From NCBI RefSeq assembly GCF_016278365.1, contig NZ_JADQBZ010000005.1, forward strand, positions 124,001 through 188,000: 64,000 nt of DNA. The letters run 5' to 3'. A program made the translations under genes and the position numbers. The notes beneath the pieces were generated by a model that was not told the DNA's origin, made no database searches, and saw only the letters and a program-made list of their open reading frames with translations. Of this stretch, positions 7,140 through 15,564 are shown one piece after another. Source of the stretch: Methanolobus sp. (lineage in GTDB: Archaea > Halobacteriota > Methanosarcinia > Methanosarcinales > Methanosarcinaceae). The number at the start of each line of letters is the position of its first letter. Position 1 is the stretch's first letter.

Positions 7140-7793
7140 ATGACCTCAAACGCCCTCAGACCGCTTGCCCTCAAATATCTGGAACCCCTGGCAAAGACTG
7201 CAGCAGATGTAGGCGTATCTCCCAACACTGTTTCCGCTTTGTCTCTTGTGTTTGCAGTTTTTTCGGGCCTTCTTTTCTATTACTCGGGACGTGAGCCTGG
7301 ATACGGTCCACTGATTGTACTTGCCGCAGGCCTGATGGTAGCCCTGAACTCTCTGCTCGATGCAATGGATGGCGTCATGGCACGCTACCTGGGCATATCA
7401 AGTGCCAAAGGTGATTTCCTTGATCATGTCATCGATCGATATGCTGATTCTTTCATAATCTGCGGCATATTCTTCGGCGGCCATGTCCAGTGGCAGATAG
7501 GGGTAATGACAATAGTAGGTGTCCTGATAACAAGTTATCTGGGGACCCAGGCCCAGGCCCTTAATCTCGGGCGGTACTATGGTGGCATTATCGGGCGTGC
7601 AGACCGCTTGATACTCATTATACTGGCCACGGTGGTGTATGCCATATATCCTTCACAGGTCTATGGCTTATCTTCTCTTGGGTGGATCATACTGATAATT
7701 GGCGTAGGAAGCCACATAACGGCATTCCAGAGAATCTTTCATATCTGGAAACAATTAAATGTCCCCTCTGCCGATTCCGATAAAGACGATTGA
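7140..7793 (+). CDS. CDP-alcohol phosphatidyltransferase, probably archaetidylinositol phosphate synthase
   Basis: A 217-residue integral membrane enzyme with several hydrophobic helices. The family signature D-x2-D-G-x2-A-R-x8-G-x3-D-x3-D is complete around residues 75-100 (LLDAMDGVMARYLG, then KGDFLDHVIDRYAD); these aspartates bind metal and catalyse transfer of the CDP-activated lipid onto an alcohol phosphate. Length and the N-terminal region resemble archaeal archaetidylinositol phosphate synthases, which make the inositol ether lipid precursor. Other CDP-archaeol transferases cannot be excluded. The archease gene follows after 43 nt. Confidence 0.82.
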   Translation: MTSNALRPLALKYLEPLAKTAADVGVSPNTVSALSLVFAVFSGLLFYYSGREPGYGPLIVLAAGLMVALNSLLDAMDGVMARYLGISSAKGDFLDHVIDRYADSFIICGIFFGGHVQWQIGVMTIVGVLITSYLGTQAQALNLGRYYGGIIGRADRLILIILATVVYAIYPSQVYGLSSLGWIILIIGVGSHITAFQRIFHIWKQLNVPSADSDKDD

Positions 7794-7836
7794 CTCGGTA
7801 ATAATGTCATGCAAATTGATAAGGAGCGTTTTTCTG

Positions 7837-8268
7837 ATGGATAATAGATTCGAATATCTGGAACATACTGCAGATGCTAAGTTCCGAGCTTATGGAAAAT
7901 CTCTGGAGGAGGTTTTTGAAAACGCTGCATTTGCAATGTTCAATGTTATGATTGACACCTCCACAGTGTCAACAAAAATTTCCCGTGAGATCGAACTGAA
8001 CTCCGAGGATATGGAAAGCCTGCTTTTCAACTGGCTTTCTGAGATATTATTCGTTTTTGAAGTGGAAAGTATTGTCTTTGCAAAATTCATAGTGGACAAG
8101 CTTGAACAGGACGAAGACGGTTGCCGCCTATTTGCAAGGGCTGTGGGCGAAGAGATAAATCTTTCCAAACATAAGTTTGGCACCGAGGTCAAGGCGGCCA
8201 CATATAATGGCATGATGATCGAAAAAATGTCTGGTGGATGGATGATACAGGCAACGGTGGATACCTGA
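7837..8268 (+). CDS. Archease, RtcB cofactor protein
   Basis: A 143-residue protein; start chosen at ATG 7837 because AAGGAGCG (7820-7827) precedes it and the upstream in-frame extension has no homology. The N-terminus FEYLEHTADAKFRAYGKSLEE and the C-terminal VKAATYNGMMIE block are characteristic. Archease speeds formation of the RtcB-guanylate intermediate and allows multiple turnover in tRNA splicing and RNA repair. It lies 172 nt upstream of rtcB on the same strand, a linkage known in many genomes. Residues conserved as acidic in the family (D12 in EHTADA, D142 in the final VDT) are present. Confidence 0.93.
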   Translation: MDNRFEYLEHTADAKFRAYGKSLEEVFENAAFAMFNVMIDTSTVSTKISREIELNSEDMESLLFNWLSEILFVFEVESIVFAKFIVDKLEQDEDGCRLFARAVGEEINLSKHKFGTEVKAATYNGMMIEKMSGGWMIQATVDT

Positions 8269-8440
8269 TAAATGCGGTTTTGTCAACCTGGCAATAAGAT
8301 ATTGCCTGATTTCGCCTGCGATGGACTTCTGAACTTTCAGAGCCCTTTGTTCGGAATTGTCTCCTTTCACTATCATCAACATGTTCATACGCTCACAGCA
8401 TATAGTTCAAATTACACAAATTCATCACGAGGAATAATCA

Positions 8441-9907
8441 ATGTCAGAGGAAAATGAGAGTTCTGTCTTTAATGTGCTTAAAAGGATAGACGACAACATA
8501 TGGGAAGTACCTATAGACTACATGCCGGGAATGCGTGTTCCCGGACGAATATTCGTTTCAGAGCACCTGTTGAGCATTCTGGAAAAAGAAACTATAGACC
8601 AGGTGGCAAACGTTGCCACGTTGCCCGGGATACTGAAATACTCCATGGCAATGCCGGATGCACATCTGGGTTATGGTTTCTCTATAGGGGGAGTTGCTGC
8701 ATTCGATAAGGAGACGGGAGTCATCAGTCCCGGTGGAGTGGGATTTGATATAAACTGTGGTGTGCGTCTCATACGCACCAATCTCTCGGAAAATGATGTT
8801 CGTCCTAAGCTTTCAACACTTCTGGATGATCTATTTGAGGCTATTCCCACTGGTGTAGGTTCCAAGAGTCGCATCAGGGTTTCTGACGCTGAACTGGATG
8901 ATATCTTTGTCAATGGAGTTCAGTGGGCGGTGGACAATGGGTATGGGGTAAAGGCGGATGTTGATAACTGTGAGAGCGCTGGAAAGATACCCGGTGCGGA
9001 TCCCTCCAAAGTAAGTATCAAGGCCCGTAAGCGGGGAAGACCGCAGCTAGGGACACTGGGAAGCGGCAATCATTTTCTGGAAGTGCAATATGTAGATAAG
9101 ATATATGATGAGGAGGCAGCTTCTGCCTTTGGCCTCAGGGAAGGGCAGATCACTTTTATGATCCATTGCGGCTCACGTGGTGCCGGTCATCAGATATGCA
9201 CAGATCATCTGCAGGTGCTGACACAGGCTTCAAGAAAGTACAACATTACTCTGCCTGACAAACAGCTTGCATGTGCTCCTGCACAGTCCCCCGAAGCCCA
9301 GGATTACTTCAAAGCTATGCTATGTGCCGCAAACTATGCCTGGGTGAACAGACATGTGATCATGCACTGGACACGTGAAGTATTCGAAAAGACATTTGCA
9401 GAAGAATTTGGCGATTTGGGTATGGATCTTGTCTATGATGTGGCGCATAACATTGCCAAGCTTGAAGAACATGACGTAGACGGGAGAAAGACCGAAGTGT
9501 ACGTACACCGCAAAGGTGCAACCCGTGCTTTTGCTCCGGGCCATCCTGACCTTCCCGAGGTTTATCGTACCATTGGCCAGCCTGTGATCATCCCCGGGAG
9601 CATGGGCACCGCTTCCTATGTGCTGCGCAGTACAAAGGAGTCAATGGATATCAGCTTTGGAAGCGCATGTCATGGTGCAGGTCGTGTAATGAGCCGCAAG
9701 AGTGCAAAAAGGGATCTACAGGGAGAGCAGATCCGTGAAGAACTAAGCCTGAAAGGTATCCAGGTCCGTGCTTCGCAGCCCTCCCTTATAGCCGAAGAGG
9801 CTCCTGAAGTTTACAAGTCCAGCAGTGAAGTAGTGGACGTTGTGCATGAGCTTGGTATCGCAACAAAGGTTGCAAGACTCCTGCCAATGGGAGTGATCAA
9901 AGGTTAA
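8441..9907 (+). CDS. rtcB: RNA-splicing ligase RtcB
   Basis: A 488-residue RNA ligase that joins 2',3'-cyclic phosphate and 5'-OH ends, needed for ligation of tRNA exons after intron removal and for RNA repair. Active-site residues are all present: D103 and C106 in GVGFDINCGVRL, the Asn-His pair in GSGNHFLE, the His in IHCGSRGAGHQ, the His in VYDVAHNIAKLE that is relevant to metal binding, and the guanylated His in GSACHGAGRVMSR. There is no intein, unlike some archaeal RtcB genes. The start follows GAGGAATAATC. The archease gene lies upstream and a candidate structured RNA lies downstream. Confidence 0.97.
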   Translation: MSEENESSVFNVLKRIDDNIWEVPIDYMPGMRVPGRIFVSEHLLSILEKETIDQVANVATLPGILKYSMAMPDAHLGYGFSIGGVAAFDKETGVISPGGVGFDINCGVRLIRTNLSENDVRPKLSTLLDDLFEAIPTGVGSKSRIRVSDAELDDIFVNGVQWAVDNGYGVKADVDNCESAGKIPGADPSKVSIKARKRGRPQLGTLGSGNHFLEVQYVDKIYDEEAASAFGLREGQITFMIHCGSRGAGHQICTDHLQVLTQASRKYNITLPDKQLACAPAQSPEAQDYFKAMLCAANYAWVNRHVIMHWTREVFEKTFAEEFGDLGMDLVYDVAHNIAKLEEHDVDGRKTEVYVHRKGATRAFAPGHPDLPEVYRTIGQPVIIPGSMGTASYVLRSTKESMDISFGSACHGAGRVMSRKSAKRDLQGEQIREELSLKGIQVRASQPSLIAEEAPEVYKSSSEVVDVVHELGIATKVARLLPMGVIKG

Positions 9908-10007
9908 CGGGCTATAGGGACAATACTTTTTCTTTTTTACTATTTTCACCGGCTGGGGCCAGATTGGCATATCCTGTCTGCAAAGCCGATGCTCTTTGAA
10001 TAGTAAG

Positions 10008-10015
10008 TTTAAAAG
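10008..10015 (+). promoter_or_regulatory. TATA-like box ahead of the 10034-10130 structured element
   Basis: TTTAAAAG at 10008-10015, preceded by purine-containing GTAAG that could serve as BRE. An archaeal promoter here would start transcription about 25 nt downstream, near 10034-10038, which coincides with the first base of the 13-bp stem. No coding frame begins there. Confidence 0.4.
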
Positions 10016-10033
10016 AAGCCACATATTGAGCAA

Positions 10034-10130
10034 TGAGGAAACGAGATGTGTTTGAGGGGATGAATGGTTTTGCTTGGTTACAGTTACTATACCTTTGAAT
10101 ACAGCTACAAGCAGTTTTCTCGTTTCCTCA
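10034..10130 (+). ncRNA. Candidate structured ncRNA closed by a 13-bp perfect stem
   Basis: TGAGGAAACGAGA (10034-10046) is perfectly complementary to TCTCGTTTCCTCA (10118-10130). Nested inside, GCTTG (10072-10076) can pair with CAAGC (10108-10112). The element lies in the 391-nt gap between rtcB and the PUA-protein gene, contains no credible ORF, and begins where the TATA-like box at 10008 predicts transcription to start. It does not match tRNA, 5S, SRP, RNase P or an obvious C/D box RNA. Alternatives are a rare small inverted-repeat element or a complex terminator of rtcB; no target-site duplication is visible. Confidence 0.4.
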
Positions 10131-10298
10131 GGATATAATTGGTCATTATTATATATAAATCTGTTCGATATTCTTTATATACTATTTTTGTTTTTCCCGG
10201 GATGTCTTCTCCCGACTGACCGCTATGAATTTAAGACTTATATTTTATTTATATCACCTATGCAGACAAGCGATAAAAATATTACCCGAGTTCGTATA
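10131..10298 (+). promoter_or_regulatory. AT-rich promoter region of the PUA-protein gene
   Basis: The remainder of the gap has several TATA-like stretches: ATTATATATAAATC near 10146-10160, TTTATATACTAT near 10173-10184, and TTATATTTTATTTATATC near 10239-10256. The last would give a leader of about 25-35 nt before ATG 10299. Which is used cannot be decided by eye. Confidence 0.35.
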
Positions 10299-10733
10299 AT
10301 GGCAGACTTCCAGTTCGGAAAAGGCTGTGGGAAGATTCTTTTCCCGGAAGGTGTCACTTTTAAGTTGTCAAAGACCAAGCGTGTAAGGCAGGTATTTAAC
10401 AATAACAACCATGTCGCAACAGTACGTGCCAGCGACGGCATGTTTACCCTTGGTATGGAGGGTGCACGTTTATTACACGGTCTCTTCCCAATGCCTGAAA
10501 AAAGAGTTGTGGTGTGTGAAGATGCGGTCCCATTCGTCTCCCAGGGAAAGACTGCTTTTGCAAAACATGTAATTGGCATCGATTCCGAAATGAGGGCGGG
10601 TGACGAAGTGATTGTTGTGAATGAATCAGATGACCTGCTTGCAACGGGCCAGCTTCTTTTATCACCTGGAGAGATCATTGTTCTTGACAGGGGAATGGCC
10701 GTTGATGTCAGAAGGGGCAGGGACCAGGCATAA
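10299..10733 (+). CDS. PUA domain protein
   Basis: A 144-residue protein from ATG 10299 (MADFQFGKGCGKILFPEG); the longer upstream frame has no homology and crosses AT-rich promoter sequence. Residues about 60-140 form a PUA RNA-binding domain, with VVVCEDAVPFVSQGKTAFAK and AGDEVIVVNESDDLLATGQ as the typical strands. The N-terminal part matches the region found before PUA in archaeal tRNA-guanine transglycosylase-related proteins. It probably binds structured RNA such as tRNA, but no catalytic domain is present. The candidate ncRNA upstream is an interesting but unproven neighbour. Confidence 0.8.
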   Translation: MADFQFGKGCGKILFPEGVTFKLSKTKRVRQVFNNNNHVATVRASDGMFTLGMEGARLLHGLFPMPEKRVVVCEDAVPFVSQGKTAFAKHVIGIDSEMRAGDEVIVVNESDDLLATGQLLLSPGEIIVLDRGMAVDVRRGRDQA

Positions 10734-10772
10734 GGGTATGTTAATATACTATCTGTATTAAATATGAGAAAA

Positions 10773-10798
10773 ATAATATAAGCAGGAGCTTATATTAT
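10773..10798. promoter_or_regulatory. 11-bp perfect palindrome before the bactofilin-like gene
   Basis: ATAATATAAGC (10773-10783) and GCTTATATTAT (10788-10798) are perfectly complementary with the 4-nt loop AGGA. It ends 12 nt before the ATG at 10811 and about 40 nt after the PUA gene. Both arms contain TATA-like sequence, so it may be an operator, a leader hairpin sequestering the AGGAG ribosome site, or a terminator of the preceding gene. AGGAG sits in the loop at 10784-10788. Confidence 0.5.
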
Positions 10799-10810
10799 CC
10801 ACTACGACTC

Positions 10811-11731
10811 ATGACCCCGACAGAATCAAGCCAGTCTCCGGAACGCGAGAACATAGAAGAGGATGTTTTTAAGACATTCGTGGTTCCTGATAAGACCAGA
10901 ATGGAAGAGCACACCATCGTAGTAGACGGGGATGTGATCGTAGGTAATCATTCCGATATCAGGTATGGCATAATATCCAATTCCTCTATACTAGGAGAGA
11001 GGGTAGAGGTAGCGGGAGACCTGATTTCCAGGTCCGATGTGAGGGTTGATATCTGGTCTCGTATAGGAGGTAATCTCAAAACCGATACCAATGCCTATAT
11101 CGGTGAGTTTGTCACTATAGAGGGCAAGCTAGTGGTAAAAGGGGACCTTGATGTTGGTAATGATGTCAAGATCAACGGAGGTTTTGAGGCTAAAGGCTGG
11201 ATCGTGGTGCGTAATCCTGTACCTGTTATTGTCTATCTTTATCTTTACATTAGTGAGTTGTTACGGCTTGGCAAGGACGAGCAAGTGGAAAAAGCCCTGA
11301 GCGAATTGTTCGAGGATGATAAGGAGACTGTCAGCATCAATAGCATGATCATTCCAAATGGCTCCAAGATATCGATGGATTCCATCAGGGTGCCATCAAA
11401 AGCTCTTATCGGGAGTGGTTGCAGGCTGGTAGGTAATATCCGCGCAACTTCTCTTGAAATGGCAAATGATACAATTCTTTATGGCAGCATCCGCACTATC
11501 CATGACGTTATGCTGGGCAGAAATAATATAATCCATGGAAATATCGTTTCAAGAGGTAATGTGTACATCAGTGAAAAGACCCATGTGCTGGGTGAGATCA
11601 ATGCACAGACCATTAAGATACACGAGAGCGCCCGCGTAGACGGTATTATGCGTGCTTCCGGTGGTATCGTGTTCGAACGGGAAGATGAAAAAGTTCTCAA
11701 TGAAAAACAATTGATGCAACTTAATATTTGA
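10811..11731 (+). CDS. Polymer-forming cytoskeletal (bactofilin-like) beta-helix protein
   Basis: A 306-residue protein made largely of hexapeptide-like strands with regularly spaced Gly, Ile and Val, as in VVDGDVIVGNHSDIRYGIIS and GNNIIHGN-type segments, predicting two right-handed beta-helix blocks (about residues 35-130 and 180-295) joined by a helical linker near residues 150-175. Archaeal proteins of this kind are annotated as polymer-forming cytoskeletal proteins related to bactofilins (DUF583). No membrane segment is present, so it is cytoplasmic or peripheral. An 11-bp palindrome precedes the start. The gene for a small membrane protein follows after 53 nt and could supply a membrane anchor. 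Confidence 0.75.
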   Translation: MTPTESSQSPERENIEEDVFKTFVVPDKTRMEEHTIVVDGDVIVGNHSDIRYGIISNSSILGERVEVAGDLISRSDVRVDIWSRIGGNLKTDTNAYIGEFVTIEGKLVVKGDLDVGNDVKINGGFEAKGWIVVRNPVPVIVYLYLYISELLRLGKDEQVEKALSELFEDDKETVSINSMIIPNGSKISMDSIRVPSKALIGSGCRLVGNIRATSLEMANDTILYGSIRTIHDVMLGRNNIIHGNIVSRGNVYISEKTHVLGEINAQTIKIHESARVDGIMRASGGIVFEREDEKVLNEKQLMQLNI

Positions 11732-11784
11732 AATATGATCACAATTTGGCAATTCCATGTTAAAAGGACTGCGGAGGGCTGTTT

Positions 11785-12129
11785 ATGAGCTCCATTGAAT
11801 TATTCGATTTTCTTGACCTTGTACTCCGGTTGTGCATTTTTTTAGTAGCGCTACTGATATCGAGCCTATTGGTCAGGATAGATGCTGATGTCATTCGTTC
11901 AAGGATATATGTATCCTTCAGGAAACTGAAAGGGTCATTCGTATTGCTTACAGCCGGATTTATGTTCTACCTTGGAGAAACCTTTGTAGGCATCAGTGGT
12001 CCTGCAATATCTGAGGGTGGTAATGTCCTGCTCATGGGAATACTATCTCTATCTTTCCAGATGCTTATTCTATTTTTCCTGTATCATCTGTACGTGGCCA
12101 TAAGAGTTCCGGACAGACGAATACTCTGA
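11785..12129 (+). CDS. Small membrane protein, unknown function
   Basis: A 114-residue protein with three or four hydrophobic helices: residues 8-27 (FLDLVLRLCIFLVALLISSL), about 50-65, about 78-105. A ribosome site GCGGAGGG precedes ATG 11785. The N-terminal helix pair is followed by a basic cytoplasmic loop (RSRIYVSFRKLKGS). I do not recognise a family. Being directly downstream of the bactofilin-like gene on the same strand, it may be cotranscribed and connect that scaffold to the membrane, which is inference only. Confidence 0.65.
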   Translation: MSSIELFDFLDLVLRLCIFLVALLISSLLVRIDADVIRSRIYVSFRKLKGSFVLLTAGFMFYLGETFVGISGPAISEGGNVLLMGILSLSFQMLILFFLYHLYVAIRVPDRRIL

Positions 12130-12253
12130 GAGCCTGTAACAGGGCTTTTCTTTCTTTCATTACTTGAAGTTGAATAACATTTTATAGAAATGGATTTTAT
12201 CCATAGCCATATTTAAAATAAGTTTACCTAATATAGGCACACAAGGTGTATAC

Positions 12254-13429
12254 ATGACAGAACAGGTTATCTCACGGTCATCATCTCAAGAGGCTGTGAT
12301 CCAAAAAGACGCAAAGTACGTAATGCAGAACTATGGTCGCCAGCCCCTTGTACTGGAGAGCGGCGACGGTTGCATAGTCCGCGATATCGACGGCAGGGAA
12401 TATATAGACTGTGTAGCGGGCATAGCAGTGAACAATGTCGGGCACAGTCACCCAAAACTGGTAGAAGCTATAAAGAAGCAGGCAGAAAAACTGATGCATG
12501 TTTCCAATCTCTACTATACTGTGCCCCAGGCTGAACTAGCTGAGAAACTCGTAAAGATTACCGGCATGTCCAGGATATTTTTCTGCAATTCAGGCACAGA
12601 AGCAGTAGAAGCTGCAATGAAGCTTGCACGTGTCAAAACGGGGAAGACTGACTTTGTAGCGGTCGAGCACGCATTTCACGGGCGTACTATGGGTGCCCTG
12701 TCGCTCACATACAAGGAAATGTATCGAACTCCTTTTAAGCCGCTAGTGCAGGAGGAAAAATTCGTTCCATGCAATGATGCAGAAGCAATTGCTAACGCAA
12801 TCACTGATAAGACTGCAGCTGTCATCATAGAACCAATCCAGGGTGAGGGAGGCATCAATATTCACTCAGATGCGTATCTGAAGGAAGTCCGCAGGATATG
12901 TGATGAAACGGGAACCCTGCTCATCTTTGATGAAGTGCAGACCGGATTTGGAAGGACAGGTAAATGGTTCTGTAAGGAACATTTCGGCGTCGAACCGGAC
13001 ATAATGACCATGGCAAAAGCAATGGGTGGAGGTTTTCCGATGGGTGCCATCGCTGCACGTGAAGGTATCGCCTTTGAACGTGGTCAGCACGCAGCCACCT
13101 TCGGAGGCAGTCCCCTTGCATGTGCCGCAGCCCTGGCTTCCATTGATATTATAGAGAAAGAAGATCTCCTCCGGCATGCAACGGAAATGGGCGATTATTT
13201 CATGAGCCGGCTCAAAGATATCTCCCTGAATGGTGTTGTAGAAGTACGTGGTCGCGGGCTTATGATAGGGGTTGAACTGGACCGCAAGTGTGCAGACATT
13301 GTGGACTTTGCCCTGAAGAATGGAGTACTTCTCAACTGCACATCCGAGAAAGTACTGCGTATCGCACCGCCTCTGGTAATAACTAAAGAGCAGATCGACT
13401 CGGTGGTGGCTGTGCTTGAGCAGGCCTGA
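12254..13429 (+). CDS. argD: Acetylornithine aminotransferase
   Basis: A 391-residue PLP enzyme of the class III aminotransferase family. It converts N-acetylglutamate semialdehyde to N-acetylornithine in arginine biosynthesis. Landmarks are [18 protein letters not shown] near residue 115, the cofactor-binding [16 protein letters not shown], and the PLP lysine in [15 protein letters not shown]. Length fits the family. The start ATG follows GTGTATAC with a TATA-like ATATTTAAAA about 45 nt upstream. Its stop overlaps the start of hisC by 14 nt, so the two are coupled. A related omega-aminotransferase role is possible but ArgD is the best fit. Confidence 0.92.
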   Translation: MTEQVISRSSSQEAVIQKDAKYVMQNYGRQPLVLESGDGCIVRDIDGREYIDCVAGIAVNNVGHSHPKLVEAIKKQAEKLMHVSNLYYTVPQAELAEKLVKITGMSRIFFCNSGTEAVEAAMKLARVKTGKTDFVAVEHAFHGRTMGALSLTYKEMYRTPFKPLVQEEKFVPCNDAEAIANAITDKTAAVIIEPIQGEGGINIHSDAYLKEVRRICDETGTLLIFDEVQTGFGRTGKWFCKEHFGVEPDIMTMAKAMGGGFPMGAIAAREGIAFERGQHAATFGGSPLACAAALASIDIIEKEDLLRHATEMGDYFMSRLKDISLNGVVEVRGRGLMIGVELDRKCADIVDFALKNGVLLNCTSEKVLRIAPPLVITKEQIDSVVAVLEQA

Positions 13430-14507
13430 ACTGGTTAAAAAGGAAGTCTCCGGGATAGCTGAATATGTTCCTGGCAAGTCTATTGAGGAAATAGCCAGCA
13501 AATACGGCCTTGACCCGGCATCGATCATAAAGCTGGGTTCAAATGAGAATGTGCTGGGGCCATCTCCCAAAGCCATAGATGCAGTCATAGCTCATGTAAG
13601 TGGCATCAACATATACCCTTCAGCAGACGCTTCCGAGTTAGTCGAGGCGATATCTGTCTATACTGGTTTCCCAGTGCAGAATATATGCGCTTCGGGCCCT
13701 GGTATGGATGGCCTGCTGGACAACCTTATGAGGCTGCTGATATCAGCCGGTGATGAGGTCATACTTCCCCTTCCTACATTCTCTTACTACGAGATCGCAG
13801 CCCGCGCCAACGGTGCGGTCCCGGTCTATGTAAGCTCAGGTCAAGATCTTGCTTTTGATATTGACGGTATAATGAATGCAGAATCCGAAAGGACAAAGGT
13901 CATATTCCTGTGCTCTCCTAACAACCCCACGGGCAGGCTTGTAAGCGAGGCCGACCTGCGTCGGGTACTTGAACACACAAGAGGCCTTGTTTTTGTGGAT
14001 GAGGCCTATGTGGAGTTCTCAGACTGCAATCTGGCCCACCTTATATATGAATATGACAATATTATCGTCGGAAGAACATTCTCTAAAGCTTTCGGCCTTG
14101 CAGGCATGCGTCTGGGATATGGCCTGATGCCTGCATGGATCAGGTCCGAGTACATGAAAATAGCAACTCCTTTCAACATCAGTGTACCTGCGATAGTTGC
14201 AGGTATCGCTGCACTCTCGGATACTCTCTATCTCCGGAAAAGCATCAGGTGCGCAAGAGAAGGGCGTGATTTCCTGACAAAACATATCCCTTTCAGGGTC
14301 TATGATTCCCAGGCCAATTTCGTGCTTGTGGACGTTGCCCCTCTAAGATCCAGGGATATCAGCGAAGCCCTGCTGAAAAAAGGCATCATAGTACGGGACT
14401 GCAGGTCTTTCAGGGATGCAGGTGAGACCCTCATCCGCGTAACTGTAGGCACGCCTGAACAGAATGAGAAGGTTGTTGCAGCTTTTAAAGAAGTTTCAGT
14501 TGCCTGA
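13416..14507 (+). CDS. hisC: Histidinol-phosphate aminotransferase
   Basis: A 363-residue class I/II PLP aminotransferase of histidine biosynthesis, converting imidazole-acetol phosphate to histidinol phosphate. The N-terminal [20 protein letters not shown] is typical and is reached only from a TTG at 13416, within the end of argD. Other marks are [27 protein letters not shown] for cofactor and substrate binding, DEAYVEF, and the PLP lysine in [17 protein letters not shown]. The gene converges on mptD and overlaps its 3' end by 12 nt. Pairing with argD groups two aminotransferases of amino acid synthesis. Confidence 0.94.
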   Translation: MSRPELVKKEVSGIAEYVPGKSIEEIASKYGLDPASIIKLGSNENVLGPSPKAIDAVIAHVSGINIYPSADASELVEAISVYTGFPVQNICASGPGMDGLLDNLMRLLISAGDEVILPLPTFSYYEIAARANGAVPVYVSSGQDLAFDIDGIMNAESERTKVIFLCSPNNPTGRLVSEADLRRVLEHTRGLVFVDEAYVEFSDCNLAHLIYEYDNIIVGRTFSKAFGLAGMRLGYGLMPAWIRSEYMKIATPFNISVPAIVAGIAALSDTLYLRKSIRCAREGRDFLTKHIPFRVYDSQANFVLVDVAPLRSRDISEALLKKGIIVRDCRSFRDAGETLIRVTVGTPEQNEKVVAAFKEVSVA

Positions 14508-14861
14508 ACTGTAAACCTTCTCTATTTTCATGAGCGGGTAGTCTAGCTCAGCATTATATGCAAGACTTACATCCGCAAGGGCTGAATTATATCTGACGGT
14601 TATTCTCACATCCAGCATGCGGCCCTCAAGCTCGCAGTAACCGAACTCACTATTCAGCTTTGAGCGGATAATCTCTTTGTCGATAGAAACCCTGATATCC
14701 TTTACAAAGGGCTGGGCTGCAATACTCTCCTGTATTGCTTTCTCCAGGCTGTCTGCATTTTTCAGGTTAATGGGTGATCCGGTGAACTGGTGGTAGAGGG
14801 CACCAAGCTTGATGCCTGCTTCAAAGAGCACATTGTCCCTGTCTGTGATATTGCTGTTCAT
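14496..14861 (-). CDS. mptD: Archaeal dihydroneopterin aldolase, MptD family
   Basis: A 121-residue protein resembling the archaeal MptD (DUF372) family, with the typical [20 protein letters not shown] segment at residues 13-32. MptD cleaves dihydroneopterin to 6-hydroxymethyl-dihydropterin in tetrahydromethanopterin synthesis, a coenzyme used by methanogens in one-carbon metabolism. The gene is the last in the minus-strand row with archaetidylserine synthase, whose stop its start overlaps (ATGA-type coupling). The assignment rests on the recognised motif; I could not align the whole protein. Confidence 0.75.
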   Translation of the reverse strand: MNSNITDRDNVLFEAGIKLGALYHQFTGSPINLKNADSLEKAIQESIAAQPFVKDIRVSIDKEIIRSKLNSEFGYCELEGRMLDVRITVRYNSALADVSLAYNAELDYPLMKIEKVYSSGN

Positions 14862-15559
14862 TTCAATCCCTTTTCCACTCTCTTCAAGGAGCCAGCTCTC
14901 CGTATAATTGGTGAGGTAACGTAGAGGATCATTATGGCCAGTAAGAAAGATGCAAATATGTGGGTATAATTTATATTAAATGGGTAGGACAGGACAGTGA
15001 TGACGAAAAGCAAACCTATGGGCAATACATGGCCGGGTTTTTTCGCCTTCATGTACGTGATCTTACTGATCATCAGGAGTCCTACAACAAATGAAAGCAG
15101 GATCATGAGTCCGCTATGGAAGTATCTCTCTCCGGTCAGCACATACGCTGAGAGAATTATTCCTCCTGCTGTGATGGGTAATCCTTTGAAAGACGGAAGT
15201 CCCTGATGGACCGTGTTGAACCTTGCCAGCCTGAGAATACCGCAAAAGAAGTAGAAGCATAGCGCTGCAAGTAGCAGGTTTGATGCCTCACTGCCGGCTG
15301 CAGCGTATACAATAACCACGGGTGCAAGTCCGAATGAGATCACATCTGCAAGGGAATCCAGGTTGGCCCCAATCTCGCTTCCGGAGAACATTCTGGAGAG
15401 GTAGCCATCAACACCATCGGCGACAGCGGCTGCCAGTATCAGTGCGGGCGCAAGGTATGTAAAACCATTCTGGACAAGTATCACAGCTAATAACCCAAGG
15501 AGGGCATTGAGCAATGTTACAATGTCCGCTAATTTCAATGTTTGGAATATGGTGCTCAC
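14858..15559 (-). CDS. pssA: CDP-archaeol L-serine archaetidyltransferase (archaetidylserine synthase)
   Basis: A 233-residue membrane enzyme of the CDP-alcohol phosphatidyltransferase family. The signature reads AVADGVDGYLSRMFSG, then SEIGANLDSLADVISFG, with the metal-binding aspartates in place and most hydrophobic helices predicted after it. N-terminal FQTLKLADIVTLLNALLGL is typical of phosphatidylserine synthases. In archaea it transfers CDP-archaeol onto L-serine. It lies 5 nt downstream of the decarboxylase that uses its product and shares an operon with archaeosortase A, matching a linkage known from haloarchaea. Confidence 0.9.
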   Translation of the reverse strand: MSTIFQTLKLADIVTLLNALLGLLAVILVQNGFTYLAPALILAAAVADGVDGYLSRMFSGSEIGANLDSLADVISFGLAPVVIVYAAAGSEASNLLLAALCFYFFCGILRLARFNTVHQGLPSFKGLPITAGGIILSAYVLTGERYFHSGLMILLSFVVGLLMISKITYMKAKKPGHVLPIGLLFVITVLSYPFNINYTHIFASFLLAIMILYVTSPIIRRAGSLKRVEKGLK

Positions 15560-15564
15560 TTCCG

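Noticed and set aside
8128-8388. 86-residue minus-strand ORF overlapping the archease 3' end
   Set aside because: The first 40 residues look protein-like, but the remainder is the antisense of a well-conserved archease segment and no ribosome site is present.
10034-10130. Reading the 13-bp inverted repeat as an insertion sequence or MITE
   Set aside because: No target-site duplication, no transposase, and only one copy in the window; kept as an ncRNA candidate instead.
12866-13588. 240-residue minus-strand ORF
   Set aside because: Runs antisense through argD and hisC, both of which are clear; its sequence is Cys/His-rich without a domain.
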